From: Acholeplasma granularum ATCC 19168
Lineage (GTDB): Bacteria; Bacillota_I; Bacilli_A; Acholeplasmatales; Acholeplasmataceae
Direction of reading: 5' to 3'
NCBI RefSeq assembly: GCF_000526235.1
Contig: NZ_JAFR01000013.1
Coordinates: forward strand, 18,506-82,505
Length of the DNA: 64,000 nucleotides
The notes beneath the pieces are model-generated. The model was not told the origin of the DNA and did not search any database. It was given only the letters and a program-made list of their open reading frames with translations. Positions 8,896-18,980 of the stretch are shown here, in pieces (within the stretch, counting starts at the first letter, position 1; each line of letters begins with the position of its first letter). The position numbers and the translations under genes were made by a program.

Positions 8896-9840
8896 ATGAA
8901 AAAAATATTATCAGTTTTAACAGTATTTATACTAGCAGCTTTATTAGTAGCATGTGGACCATCAGATAATACATTTAATAGTGATGCAAACATTAAAGTT
9001 TACACACGTGATACCACATCAGGTACAAGAGATGCATTCTTTACAGGTATTAATTTTAAAGATGCAGTGTCATCTAATGAAAAATTAGTTACAGGATTTG
9101 TTGAAGTTGATGGTAATGGTACCATGAGATCAGGTGTTGCAGGTGATGAATTTGGTATTGGTTATGTATCATTAAACTCACTAAATGATACAGTTAAACC
9201 ACTTAAGTTTAATAACATCGTTGCAACAGAGGCAAATGTAAATAATAATACGTATGAATTGAAACGTCCATTTATGTTTGTTACTAGATATGCTTTATCT
9301 GAAACTGATCCGGTAGATGATACAGAAGCATTAGTTAGAGCATTCGTAGCATTTTCATCAACTCAAGAAGGTAAAGCCGCGATTCAAGGTAAAGGCGGAA
9401 TTCTTGAAGTATTAGCATCAGATAAAAGTTGGGATGAGATTAAAGCAAATCATCCGGTAACTGCTAAAAATAATTCAAGCATCACAATTCGTTTTGGTGG
9501 ATCTACATCAGTTGAAAGTGTTGCTAAAGCATTAACAGCAGCATTTACACCACTAGCAGGAAACTTTGTTGCTGTGCATGAACACACAGGTTCAGGTGAT
9601 GCTGTTAAACGTACTTGGGGATCTGAAAAAGATGCAGCAAATAGTTTACATGTAGGATTTGCATCTAGAGATTTCAACCAAGGTGAAAAAGACTTATTTG
9701 GTAATGCAAGTAATGGCAGATTAAACTGGGATGCGGTTGTACCAGTTGTACATCCATCAAACCCTATCGAAAATATTACAGCAGAATTATTAACAAGTAT
9801 CTATAATGGTACATTTAAAAAATGGTCTGAGGTAAAATAA
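8896..9840 (+). CDS. pstS: Phosphate ABC transporter, phosphate-binding lipoprotein (permuted PstS)
   Basis: 314 residues with a lipoprotein signal ending LVAC (Cys20), so it is anchored outside the membrane. The PstS parts are in permuted order. The segment YTRDTTSGTRDAFF and the usual C-terminal FSSTQEGKAAIQ come first. The usual N-terminal GGSTSVESVAKALTAAF, TGSGDAVKRTW, GFASRDFNQGEKD and IYNGTFKKWSEVK come second. From memory, some clostridial PstS proteins have this order, so it is a variant rather than a broken gene. An AAGGAG site precedes the ATG; pstC follows. Confidence 0.9.
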   Translation: MKKILSVLTVFILAALLVACGPSDNTFNSDANIKVYTRDTTSGTRDAFFTGINFKDAVSSNEKLVTGFVEVDGNGTMRSGVAGDEFGIGYVSLNSLNDTVKPLKFNNIVATEANVNNNTYELKRPFMFVTRYALSETDPVDDTEALVRAFVAFSSTQEGKAAIQGKGGILEVLASDKSWDEIKANHPVTAKNNSSITIRFGGSTSVESVAKALTAAFTPLAGNFVAVHEHTGSGDAVKRTWGSEKDAANSLHVGFASRDFNQGEKDLFGNASNGRLNWDAVVPVVHPSNPIENITAELLTSIYNGTFKKWSEVK

Positions 9841-9880
9841 TCAGATAAATAAATCTTTCAATTAAAGCAAGAGGTATTGT

Positions 9881-10861
9881 ATGCAAATCAATCGAAAAAA
9901 GAATATAGTGAGTCGAAAGAAAGTAACGGAATATATTGTAAAATTTCTCTTACTGCTTGCGACACTTATATCAGCATCAGCCATCATTTTAATTGTATAT
10001 CAACTAGCGGACCGTGGCATACGGCCGCTTTTTAGCGCTTATACAATTGAAAGTTATGATGGTAGTTTATATGAAAATGTTAGATTAAATATTAGGTACT
10101 TTTTTACAGGTACAGAATATATTGGTTATATTAAAGATTTTGGTAATGGCAAAATGGAAGCAGCTTATGGTATTGGCTACTTAATTATTAACACGATCTT
10201 TAATGTGACACTAAGTTTATTACTTGCTGCACCAATCAGTATTTTAACTGCAGTATTTATTGTAAAACTTTCTCCTTCTAAAATCGGACAAACTCTACAA
10301 ATAGTAGTAGAAATGTTGGCAGCTGTACCATCTGTTGTTATTGGTATGTTTGGTCAAGGATTAATCTCACAAGCAATTAAAGTTGTAACACCAATTACTG
10401 GTAACTTCTCACTACTTAATACGATTATTGTATTAACAATTATGATTGTTCCAACAATTACAACAATGGCTATTACAGCACTAAGAGCGATTCCAAGAAA
10501 TATTGAAGAAGGTTCGCTTGCACTTGGTGCAACACCGACACAGACGATATTTAAGGTTGTTTTACCTGCTGCAAAAAGTGGGATTTTTGCAGGGATAATT
10601 CTTGCTATTGGTCGTGCACTTGGTGAAGCATCAGCTGTATCACTTGTTGCAGGTGGATCTGGTTCTGGTCCAAACTTTGATCTGTTTGGTAGAACTAATA
10701 CACTATCTTCAAGAATACTATTAGGATTTAAAGAAGTATCTGAAGGTGCGATGGATTTTGAAATTCGTTTTACTATGGGACTTGTATTAATTGCAATCAT
10801 ATTATTCTTTAACATCGTTTTAAATATGATAAAGAAGAAGGTGGCAAACTATGAACTCTAG
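9881..10861 (+). CDS. pstC: Phosphate ABC transporter permease PstC
   Basis: 326 residues, six membrane helices. The binding-protein-dependent permease core is clear: EMLAAVPSVVIGMFG and the EAA-like loop EEGSLALGATPTQTIFKVVLPAA, then GRALGEASAVSLVAGG. Between helix 1 and helix 2 there is an outside loop of about 60 residues, longer than the family norm. It overlaps pstA by eleven bases, and the two permeases would form a heterodimer with PstB. I call this PstC because the next gene has the more PstA-like motifs. Confidence 0.9.
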   Translation: MQINRKKNIVSRKKVTEYIVKFLLLLATLISASAIILIVYQLADRGIRPLFSAYTIESYDGSLYENVRLNIRYFFTGTEYIGYIKDFGNGKMEAAYGIGYLIINTIFNVTLSLLLAAPISILTAVFIVKLSPSKIGQTLQIVVEMLAAVPSVVIGMFGQGLISQAIKVVTPITGNFSLLNTIIVLTIMIVPTITTMAITALRAIPRNIEEGSLALGATPTQTIFKVVLPAAKSGIFAGIILAIGRALGEASAVSLVAGGSGSGPNFDLFGRTNTLSSRILLGFKEVSEGAMDFEIRFTMGLVLIAIILFFNIVLNMIKKKVANYEL

Positions 10862-12104
10862 TCAAAAAATAAAGGATTATGCTATCCGTATCATTACATA
10901 TGTCACATCATTTATATCTGTATTTGTTTTAGGAGCGATTCTAATCTTTGTTTTAGTTCAAGGGGCACCACTTCTTAATTTAGATATTATAATGGGAGAT
11001 AACTATAATACTTATAAGCCTGGTATGAAACTAGAATATGTTCCTATAGAAAGTAGTTTTACATATGATACTAAACAGGGTGAGTATTTTAGCACTAGAT
11101 ATGGTGTAGCAGTAAAAGATGATAAAACATTAGAAGGTAATCCGATTATTCGATTTACATATGTTGATCCTAATTCTCCTATGAGAAGAGGTCATACAAT
11201 AGGTGATAGTACAGAAAAAATAGTTAGTATTGAAGTAGGCGATGTTGTTATGTCTGGAATACTTTTTTGGGGAGATAATTATTTAGACATTAATGGTGAT
11301 ATTAACCCTAATGCAGCATCGATTCCTTACCAAGTAACAGAAGGTGCCGAAAGTTTTGTTGAAAAACTAGATAGAACGCTTTATGTTGCAAGTATTGCAC
11401 CTGTAATATTAGGTGGTGGAATTAGAGGTTCTATTGTTACAACACTTTACTTAATTTTATTAACGTTATTAATCGCATTACCTGTTGGTGTTGCAACAGC
11501 ACTCTATATTCATGAACTTGCACCTCAAAATAAATTTACAGACCTTTTAAGATCATTAATTGATATGTTAACAGGTGTACCAAGTATTATTTACGGATTA
11601 ATGGGAGCAGCTTTCTTTATTCCACTTGCTCAAAGGATGTTTAGTGGACAAATCATTAGTGGTAGTTTAATTTCTGGAGCGATGACTTTATCAGTAATTG
11701 TATTACCGGTTATTATTCGTTCAACAGAATCAGCACTAGATGTTGTACCTAAAGATTATAAGTTAGCTTCATTAGCACTTGGTGCGAATGAAACTCAAAC
11801 AATCTTTAAAGTGATGTTACCAAATGCACTACCTGGTATATTATCAGCATCACTGCTAGCTATTGGCCGTATTATGGGTGAATCAGCAGCGCTTATATTT
11901 GCAATAGGTACAGTAATTATGGATGATATTTCAATATTTGGACAAGGTACATCACTAGCTGTGCATATTTGGTCAACAATGTCGAGTGAAAATCCTAACT
12001 TTGCACTTGCATCAACAATTTCAATTGTTTTACTAGCAGTAGTTTTAACACTTAATTTACTAATCAAATTTATTACACATAAATTTGTAAAAAGATATAG
12101 ATAA
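10851..12104 (+). CDS. pstA: Phosphate ABC transporter permease PstA with a large extracytoplasmic insert
   Basis: 417 residues. After about residue 180 it is a standard Pst[74 protein letters not shown]. Between the first helix and the second lies an insert of roughly 130 polar residues predicted to face outward. Part of it (GVAVKDD, then DPNSPMRRG and [10 protein letters not shown]) faintly recalls a PDZ-like pattern, which I treat only as a hint. The start overlaps pstC, implying coupled translation. Confidence 0.9.
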   Translation: MNSSQKIKDYAIRIITYVTSFISVFVLGAILIFVLVQGAPLLNLDIIMGDNYNTYKPGMKLEYVPIESSFTYDTKQGEYFSTRYGVAVKDDKTLEGNPIIRFTYVDPNSPMRRGHTIGDSTEKIVSIEVGDVVMSGILFWGDNYLDINGDINPNAASIPYQVTEGAESFVEKLDRTLYVASIAPVILGGGIRGSIVTTLYLILLTLLIALPVGVATALYIHELAPQNKFTDLLRSLIDMLTGVPSIIYGLMGAAFFIPLAQRMFSGQIISGSLISGAMTLSVIVLPVIIRSTESALDVVPKDYKLASLALGANETQTIFKVMLPNALPGILSASLLAIGRIMGESAALIFAIGTVIMDDISIFGQGTSLAVHIWSTMSSENPNFALASTISIVLLAVVLTLNLLIKFITHKFVKRYR

Positions 12105-12115
12105 GGAGCAAATAT

Positions 12116-12871
12116 ATGTCTGTAGCATTCTCAGTTAAAAATTTAAATTTCTATTATAATGATAGACATGCATTAAAAGATGTAACCATGGATATAAATC
12201 GTGCAGAAATTACAGCATTCATCGGACCTTCAGGATGTGGTAAATCTACATTTTTACGTACATTAAATCGTATGAACGATTTAATATTGGGTACACGCGT
12301 GGATGGTAATATAGAATTTGATGGTCTAAATATCTATGATAAAAAATTTGATGTCATTGATTTAAGAAGTAAAGTAGGAATGGTATTTCAAAAACCAAAT
12401 CCATTTCCTATGAGTATTTATGATAACATTGCATATGGACCACGTGCACATGGTATTAAAGATAAAAAGACACTAGACTTTATAGTTGAAGACTCACTAA
12501 AAAAGGCAGCACTTTGGGATGAGGTATCAGATAATCTAAAAAAGAGTGCACTAGCATTATCCGGTGGACAACAACAAAGATTATGTATTGCTAGAACACT
12601 TGCTTTAAAACCGGAAGTTATTTTAATGGATGAACCAACATCAGCACTTGACCCGATTGCAACTCTAAAAATTGAAGAATTGGTTTTAGAACTTAAAAAA
12701 GAGTATACTATTATTATAGTTACTCATAATATGCAACAAGCAGCAAGAATCTCAGATAAAACTGCATTCTTTTATTTGGGCGAATTAATTGAGTTTGGAA
12801 ATACTGAAAAACTATTTACGAATCCTTTAAAAAAGCAAACAGAGGATTATATAACCGGAAAATTTGGTTAA
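12116..12871 (+). CDS. pstB: Phosphate ABC transporter ATP-binding protein
   Basis: 251 residues, full PstB length. Walker A is GPSGCGKST, followed by [11 protein letters not shown]; the Q-loop is [22 protein letters not shown] (a hallmark of PstB), signature [16 protein letters not shown], Walker [14 protein letters not shown], and [13 protein letters not shown]. It powers phosphate uptake through PstC and PstA. The start follows an AAGGAGC site 11 bases after pstA; phoU follows after 20 bases. Confidence 0.97.
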   Translation: MSVAFSVKNLNFYYNDRHALKDVTMDINRAEITAFIGPSGCGKSTFLRTLNRMNDLILGTRVDGNIEFDGLNIYDKKFDVIDLRSKVGMVFQKPNPFPMSIYDNIAYGPRAHGIKDKKTLDFIVEDSLKKAALWDEVSDNLKKSALALSGGQQQRLCIARTLALKPEVILMDEPTSALDPIATLKIEELVLELKKEYTIIIVTHNMQQAARISDKTAFFYLGELIEFGNTEKLFTNPLKKQTEDYITGKFG

Positions 12872-12891
12872 GATGAAAGGGAAGGTATAAT

Positions 12892-13557
12892 ATGTCTGCA
12901 TTACGTGCATCACTATTAAAAGCAATTGAAGAATTAAAATCTGAAGTTGTTACAATGGCAGATCTTGTCTTAAACAACATCAATGAAGCATTCTTAGCAT
13001 TTAAAACAAATAACCTCATAAAAGCTGAAGCCTTAATGAAAGCTGATGATGTGGTTGACCAATATGAAGAAGATATATCAAAATCTGCACTCCGTGTCAT
13101 GTGGAAAGAGCAACCCTATGCCCAAGACTTAAGAGTTGTAACAGGGATATTAAAACTTGTAACAGACTTAGAGCGTATTGGAGATCATGCTGCCGATATT
13201 GCTGAACAAACAATCCATATTGGAGATTTAAAAAACCAAAGATTATTACCAATTACAACCATGATGAGTGAAGCTGCTTATCAAATGGTTCTAAACGCTA
13301 TTAATGCGTTTGTGAAACAAAATTTAGAACTTGCTAAAAAAGTTATTTCTGATGATGATGTTGTTGACCAATTATTTAATGATGTTATGAAATCAGTAAC
13401 AGATCAAATTAAAAATGAAACCATTGATTCACAATACGCCGTATCAGTTATTATGGTTGCTAAATACATGGAACGTGTTGCGGACCATGCAGTAAACTTA
13501 GCTGAATGGACAATATTTATGATTACTGGGGAACATAAATCTACCCCATTATTCTAA
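12892..13557 (+). CDS. phoU: PhoU phosphate-signalling protein
   Basis: 221 residues made of two similar three-helix repeats. Each carries the metal-binding acidic pattern: ELERIGDHAADIAEQ-type near residue 95 and YMERVADHAVNLAEW near 195. PhoU links PstB activity to the sensor kinase and represses the regulon when phosphate is plentiful. It sits between pstB and the two-component genes, 12 bases before the response regulator, as expected for a self-contained phosphate module. Confidence 0.95.
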   Translation: MSALRASLLKAIEELKSEVVTMADLVLNNINEAFLAFKTNNLIKAEALMKADDVVDQYEEDISKSALRVMWKEQPYAQDLRVVTGILKLVTDLERIGDHAADIAEQTIHIGDLKNQRLLPITTMMSEAAYQMVLNAINAFVKQNLELAKKVISDDDVVDQLFNDVMKSVTDQIKNETIDSQYAVSVIMVAKYMERVADHAVNLAEWTIFMITGEHKSTPLF

Positions 13558-13569
13558 AAGGAGTATTAA

Positions 13570-14220
13570 ATGTTAATATATTTTTTAGAAGATGACATGC
13601 AAATTTCATATATCATTGAAAAAACAATTACAAACGCTGGTTATCAACAAAAAGGCTTTTTAAATGCTAAAGATTTTCTTGAAGCATTAAGAAAAAAAAC
13701 ACCAGATCTTGTTTTATTAGATGTGATGTTACCTGATATGTCGGGTTTAGATGTTATAAAGAGTGTAAGAGAGTTTTATAAAGATTTACCAATTATTATG
13801 CTTAGTGCATTAGGTAGCGAAATGGATAAGGTTAAAGCACTAGACTTAGGTGCAGATGATTATATGACTAAACCATTTGGTATTTTAGAATTAACATCTA
13901 GAATCAATGCACAGTTAAGACGTTATAATTCTAAAATAGAACTAGTAAAAGGTAATTTAGTCATTAATAAAGAAACATATAAATGTTTTATTAATGAAAA
14001 AGAAGTAAGCCTTACAACCAAAGAATTTGAAATACTTTATCTTTTAATGAAAAACGATGAAAAAGTTGTAACAAAAGAAACACTATTTAATGAAGTATGG
14101 CAAATGGACGTTTCTATAGAAACTAGAACATTAGACATGCACATTAAATCATTAAGAGAAAAAATAAAAGATGCAAACTTTGAAATTAAAACAGTTCGTG
14201 GTGTAGGCTATAGTCTATAA
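13570..14220 (+). CDS. OmpR/PhoB-family response regulator, probably of the phosphate regulon
   Basis: 216 residues. The receiver domain (1-118) has the acidic pair EDD, the phospho-acceptor in VLLDVMLPDMSG and the conserved Lys in TKPFG. A winged-helix DNA-binding domain (about 125-216) shows LTTKEFEILYLLMKN and RTLDMHIKSLREKI and ends VRGVGYSL. Its place between phoU and a sensor kinase suggests the PhoP/PhoB role, and the 11-bp repeats before pstS suit its binding mode. The specific target is inferred. Confidence 0.92.
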   Translation: MLIYFLEDDMQISYIIEKTITNAGYQQKGFLNAKDFLEALRKKTPDLVLLDVMLPDMSGLDVIKSVREFYKDLPIIMLSALGSEMDKVKALDLGADDYMTKPFGILELTSRINAQLRRYNSKIELVKGNLVINKETYKCFINEKEVSLTTKEFEILYLLMKNDEKVVTKETLFNEVWQMDVSIETRTLDMHIKSLREKIKDANFEIKTVRGVGYSL

Positions 14221-14237
14221 AGTCAAAGAGGGTAATG

Positions 14238-15485
14238 ATGAACTTAAATCAAAAGATATTTATAAGGTTAGGCACATATGTAGGAGTTATCTTAACATTA
14301 TTTTTTATTGTGTACCAAATCAAATATCCCAACATTGAAAACTTATATATCTACCTTATCTTTTTAGCCATTGGTGCAGGTTTAGTTTTAGCTTTATTCT
14401 TAGAATATAAAGAGTATTTTTCAAGATATGATATTAATCAAAAAGTCGTTGATAGCGACTTTTTGGTTAAAGAGCTTGATAGAGTGAATCAAGAACTAAA
14501 AGATAAAGATAATCAATTACTCATGATGTCTAGTTTTGCAGGTCAAGGTATTATTCTTATAAATAACCATAAAGAAATTATGTATGCCAATGAACTTGCT
14601 AGAAAAAGATTATCTTTATTAGATACACAAAGTAAGTCCTATATTAACCAAATTAGACACACGAAAATAAAAGATCAAATTAATCGTACATTTATGGATG
14701 TAGTACCTTATAAAGATACACATATGATTCAAAATAAAAACCTAGAAATAAAAACGATACCTACAGAACAAAGTAAAGATCAATTTATATTAGTTATCAT
14801 TGATGATTTAACAGAAAAACTACAACTTCAAACAATAAAGAAAGATTTCTTTAGTTATGCAGGGCATGAATTAAAAACACCCATTACGATCTTAAGAGGT
14901 TATGCTGAACTTATTCATCAAGAAATTATTACAGGAAAAGAAGCCACAGAAATATCTGCTAAAATGATTGATTTAGCAGATTATATGAAAGGCTTTGTTG
15001 ATGATATGTTAATGTTAAGCCGTTTAGAAACATTTACTGATGGACCACTAGAAACATTAAAATTAAAAGATATAATATTAAATACGATTGAATACTTTAA
15101 TAATGCTATAAAAGAAAAACAAATAAAACTAGAACTTGATTTAGATGATATTTTATTTGAAGCAGATCCTATGGATATGCAAAAACTATTTAAAAACATG
15201 TTAGAAAATGCAATTAAATACAATAAAGAAAATGGTTTAATCAATATATCTATTAAAAAAGTATTAAACCAAATTGTTTTTACAATATCAGATACAGGTT
15301 TAGGTATACCATTTAGTGAACAAGACCGTATCTTTGAAAGATTTTATAGAGTAAATGATAAACGTAAAACACCAGGTACTGGACTAGGTCTTGCAATCGT
15401 AAAACATATTGTTAATAAGTATCATGGACATATTAGCGTTGAATCTGTTGAAAATGAGTATACTAAATTTATAATTGTTATATAA
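14238..15485 (+). CDS. Membrane sensor histidine kinase, PhoR-like
   Basis: About 415 residues: two membrane helices near 10-30 and 35-55, a PAS-like region at about 95-190 (GIILINNHKEIMYANE), the phospho-acceptor helix FFSYAGHELKTPI, and an ATPase domain with N-box ENAIKYN, G1 DTGLGIP and G2 GTGLGLAI. It probably phosphorylates the preceding response regulator under phosphate limitation. Two adjacent ATGs exist (14235, 14238). The GAGGG site fits the second better, leaving a five-base gap instead of two. Confidence 0.9.
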   Translation: MNLNQKIFIRLGTYVGVILTLFFIVYQIKYPNIENLYIYLIFLAIGAGLVLALFLEYKEYFSRYDINQKVVDSDFLVKELDRVNQELKDKDNQLLMMSSFAGQGIILINNHKEIMYANELARKRLSLLDTQSKSYINQIRHTKIKDQINRTFMDVVPYKDTHMIQNKNLEIKTIPTEQSKDQFILVIIDDLTEKLQLQTIKKDFFSYAGHELKTPITILRGYAELIHQEIITGKEATEISAKMIDLADYMKGFVDDMLMLSRLETFTDGPLETLKLKDIILNTIEYFNNAIKEKQIKLELDLDDILFEADPMDMQKLFKNMLENAIKYNKENGLINISIKKVLNQIVFTISDTGLGIPFSEQDRIFERFYRVNDKRKTPGTGLGLAIVKHIVNKYHGHISVESVENEYTKFIIVI

Positions 15486-15509
15486 TTAAAATAAAAGGGG
15501 TAAAAACAA

Positions 15510-16109
15510 ATGCTTTTTAAAGATATAAAATTAGAAGCAAAAAATGCTTTAGTAGGCAATCGCCTAATGTTTTTATTGGCGATTTTAGTCGCAGGGGTCA
15601 TTAGTTCAGTTATACCAGGTCTACAAATTCTTATAGGACCAGTAGTTATGGCAGGGTTATTCTTCATAGGTAAGAAGTTACTTAGTGATAAAAAAGTAGA
15701 TTTTGAATTAATGTTTACTTTCTTTAAAGATTTAAATCATGCAATCAAATTAGTTGCTGTGCAACTATTAGTAATGCTAATTGTATTAGGTGGATTTTTA
15801 TTATTAATTATTCCAGGCTATATTTTCCTATTTAGATATTCTCAAGCACTATTTATTATGAGTGAAAATAAAGATATGGATATTATGGATGCGTTAAAAG
15901 AAAGTCGTCGTATGATGAAAGGTTATAAATGGAATTACTTTTTCTTTAGTCTTTCATTTATTGGACATATCTTACTAGGAATCATTACATTTGGTATATA
16001 TTTATTATATGCTTTACCATACATCAACTTATCTATGTATAATTACTACCTACATTTAAAAGTAGAACACGGTATTAAAGATCAAAAACCAAATTTATTA
16101 GAAGAATAA
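15510..16109 (+). CDS. DUF975-like membrane protein
   Basis: 199 residues with about four or five membrane segments and the N-terminal amphipathic start LFKDIKLEAKNALVGNR, plus a glycine-rich membrane core and YSQALFIMSEN...ALKESRRMMKG in the cytoplasmic part. This arrangement resembles the DUF975 family of Firmicutes membrane proteins, whose function I do not know. It follows the kinase gene by 24 bases with an AAGGGG site and is followed by a strong terminator, so it closes the phosphate operon. Confidence 0.7.
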   Translation: MLFKDIKLEAKNALVGNRLMFLLAILVAGVISSVIPGLQILIGPVVMAGLFFIGKKLLSDKKVDFELMFTFFKDLNHAIKLVAVQLLVMLIVLGGFLLLIIPGYIFLFRYSQALFIMSENKDMDIMDALKESRRMMKGYKWNYFFFSLSFIGHILLGIITFGIYLLYALPYINLSMYNYYLHLKVEHGIKDQKPNLLEE

Positions 16110-16128
16110 ATATAAACAATATATCTTA

Positions 16129-16163
16129 GGATAGAACTTAAAATCAAGTTCTATCCTTTTTTT
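16129..16163 (+). terminator. Intrinsic terminator of the phosphate operon
   Basis: GGATAGAACTT at 16129-16139 pairs perfectly over 11 bp with AAGTTCTATCC at 16146-16156, followed by seven T. Confidence 0.95.
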
Positions 16164-16691
16164 GTTTAGTAGGGTTGTTAGTCTTATAAATTATAATTAT
16201 TACCTATAAAAATAATATTACAAATAAATTGAATCAAATAAAAATATATGACTTATTTTGTTAATTATAAAAATAAGACTCTTAATTATAGAACATATAT
16301 AAATAATATAGGATTAATTTTAAAATATGAATGAAAACAAAAGGAAGTAATATTTATAAATAAATTATAAATAAAATGTGTAAATGGCTTTAAAATCAAG
16401 TGAACTAATTATCAATAAATTTATAAAATTATAATGTAAGAAAAATTGATTTTCATACATTTACACATACACATTTAAACTCAAAAATCAACATGAAATT
16501 TCTATGAAAAATCGTGTAAGCATTTACACATTTCTTAGAGTTGCAAATCGCTTGAGCTTTATATAAAATGTTAATACTCAATCATCAGACTATATGCCTT
16601 TAAAGTTATTTTAGATTTTTTTCTTAATGGCGTACTATGCTTTGATGGTGATTAGTGATTCTAAACAATATGTGAAAGAGGGATAATTACC
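16164..16691. promoter_or_regulatory. Long AT-rich leader of the nrd operon with three ATTTACACAT motifs
   Basis: 528 bases without a gene. A 10-base motif occurs three times: as ATGTGTAAAT at 16376-16385 and as ATTTACACAT at 16459-16468 and 16522-16531. The last copy forms part of a dyad GTGTAA-GCAT-TTACAC (16514-16529). The motif does not fit the NrdR consensus as I know it. A shared regulator for the reductase genes downstream is an inference. The remainder is A/T-rich with no convincing ORF. Confidence 0.5.
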
Positions 16692-18980
16692 ATGATAGAA
16701 AAGATCAAAAAAAGAGATGGAAGAATCGTAAGATTTAATCCAGAAAAGATTAGTGATGCGGTTACTAAGGCATTCATGGCGGTAAATAAGGATGCAAAAC
16801 TAGCAGATAATGTAACTACAGGTGTATTAAAAAATGTAGATTCTAAGTTTAAAAGTCGCATTCCAACGGTTGAAGACATTCAAGATGAAGTTGAACGCAC
16901 ATTAATTGAACTTAAGTATGCAGATGTTGCAAAAGCTTATATTATTTATAGAGAAGAACGTAATAAAGTTCGTGATAAAAATACAAGACTGATGCATACA
17001 TATCATGACATTGCATTTTCAAAATCTACTGAAAGTGATTTGAAAAGAGAAAATGCAAACGTCAATGGTGATACACCAATGGGTGCAATGCTTAAATACG
17101 GTAGTGAAGGTGCCAAAGAGTTTAATAGAATGTTTGTTTTAAACCCTAAACACTCTAAAGCACATGATGAAGGATTAATTCACATTCACGATCTTGATTT
17201 CTTAACACTAACTCTTACATGTTGTCAAATTGATTTAACTAAGTTATTTGAAGGTGGTTTTCAAACAGGTCACGGTAGCCTAAGAGAACCTCAAGATATC
17301 AAAACATATGCAGCATTAGCATGTATTGCTATCCAGTCTAATCAAAATGACCAACACGGTGGACAATCGGTTGCTAAATTTGATTATGATATGGCAGTGG
17401 GTGTTAAAAAAACATATGTTAGACACTTTAGAAATAATCTTCAAAAAGTGTTAGATGTTTATGGAATCCAATTAAACGCAAAAGAATTATTAGAAGAAAT
17501 AAAAAACAAACATGGTGTCACACCACAACTTAAAAATGAAGAAATTAAAGCCATTCTTCTATCTTACATCAGTGATGTAAGCTTAAAAGATAAAGTCTTT
17601 AATTTTGCTCAAAAAGAAGCCGAAAAAGAAACAGTTAGAGATACTTACCAGGCAATGGAAAGTTTAGTGCATAATCTAAATACAATGCACTCTCGTGCGG
17701 GTGCTCAAGTACCATTTTCATCTATAAATTATGGTACAGATACATCCCATGAAGGTAGGTTAGTTATTAAATCTATACTAGAAGCAACCATTGCAGGTTT
17801 AGGTAGTGGAGAAACACCAATTTTCCCTATTCAAATCTTTAAGGTAAAAGAAGGTATAAACTTTAATGAAACTGACCCTAACTATGATTTATTCAAACTT
17901 GCTATGGTTACATCAGCGAAAAGATTATTCCCTAACTTTTCATTCTTAGATGCACCTTTTAATAAATCATTTTATAAAGAAGGTAACCCAAATACAGAAA
18001 TAGCTTATATGGGATGTAGAACAAGGGTCATGTCAAATGTATATGATCCTACAAGTGAAATTGTAACTGGTAGAGGTAATTTAAGTTTTACATCTATTAA
18101 TCTACCAAGACTTGCACTTACAAGTAAAAATGAACAAGAATTCTTTAAATCATTAGATGATGCATTAGAACTTGTAATAGAACAATTACTTGAAAGATTT
18201 GATATACAAAAAAATCTATATGTTTATAACTTCCCATTCTTAATGGGTCAAGGTGTTTGGATAGATAGTGACAAACTAAATCCAAATGACACAATTGAAA
18301 ATGTAATCAAGCATGGTTCTCTTGCAGTAGGATTTATAGGACTTGCAGAAACACTTAAAGTATTAACTGGAAAACACCATGGAGAAGATGAGAAATCTCA
18401 AGAATTAGGATTAAAAATTGTTTCTTATATGAGAAACAAAATGGATCAAAAAGCAGATAAATATAAATTAAACTTCTCGCTTATTGCAACACCGGCTGAA
18501 GGATTATCTGGACGTTTTGTAGCAATGGACCGTAAAAAGTTTGGTTCCATTGAGGGTGTAACTGATCATGAGTTTTATACAAACTCATTCCATGTTCCAG
18601 TATATTATCCAACAGAAGCATTTCATAAAATAGATGTTGAAGCACCATATCATGCATTAACCAATGGTGGTCATATATCTTATATAGAACTAGATGGAGA
18701 TCCAGCTAAAAATATACCAGCCTTTGAATCAATCATTAAATACATGGCTAAAAAAGGTATTGGATACGGTTCTATTAATCACCCAGTAGATTTTGATCCA
18801 GTATGTAAATACGTTGGAATTATTAATAATGAATGTCCAAAATGTGGACGTAAAGAAACAGCAGAACAACCATTTGATAGAATCAGAAGAATTACAGGAT
18901 ATTTAGTTGGTACATTAGATAGATTTAATAATGCTAAAAAGAAGGAAGTTGAAGAACGTGTCAAACACTTCCACTCTTAA
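16692..18980 (+). CDS. nrdD: Anaerobic (class III) ribonucleoside-triphosphate reductase
   Basis: 762 residues, normal for NrdD. An N-terminal ATP-cone (KIKKRDGRIVRFNPEKI, about 1-95) precedes the glycyl-radical barrel. Seen in order: HIHDLDFLTLTLTCCQIDL, RAGAQVPFSSINYGTDTS, GCRTRVMSN, a zinc site CKY..NNECPKCGRK near 710-720 and the glycyl radical loop RITGYLVGTLDRFN near 735. It reduces NTPs without oxygen after activation by the NrdG enzyme, whose gene overlaps its 3' end. It is the first gene of an operon that also encodes the class Ib enzyme. Confidence 0.97.
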   Translation: MIEKIKKRDGRIVRFNPEKISDAVTKAFMAVNKDAKLADNVTTGVLKNVDSKFKSRIPTVEDIQDEVERTLIELKYADVAKAYIIYREERNKVRDKNTRLMHTYHDIAFSKSTESDLKRENANVNGDTPMGAMLKYGSEGAKEFNRMFVLNPKHSKAHDEGLIHIHDLDFLTLTLTCCQIDLTKLFEGGFQTGHGSLREPQDIKTYAALACIAIQSNQNDQHGGQSVAKFDYDMAVGVKKTYVRHFRNNLQKVLDVYGIQLNAKELLEEIKNKHGVTPQLKNEEIKAILLSYISDVSLKDKVFNFAQKEAEKETVRDTYQAMESLVHNLNTMHSRAGAQVPFSSINYGTDTSHEGRLVIKSILEATIAGLGSGETPIFPIQIFKVKEGINFNETDPNYDLFKLAMVTSAKRLFPNFSFLDAPFNKSFYKEGNPNTEIAYMGCRTRVMSNVYDPTSEIVTGRGNLSFTSINLPRLALTSKNEQEFFKSLDDALELVIEQLLERFDIQKNLYVYNFPFLMGQGVWIDSDKLNPNDTIENVIKHGSLAVGFIGLAETLKVLTGKHHGEDEKSQELGLKIVSYMRNKMDQKADKYKLNFSLIATPAEGLSGRFVAMDRKKFGSIEGVTDHEFYTNSFHVPVYYPTEAFHKIDVEAPYHALTNGGHISYIELDGDPAKNIPAFESIIKYMAKKGIGYGSINHPVDFDPVCKYVGIINNECPKCGRKETAEQPFDRIRRITGYLVGTLDRFNNAKKKEVEERVKHFHS

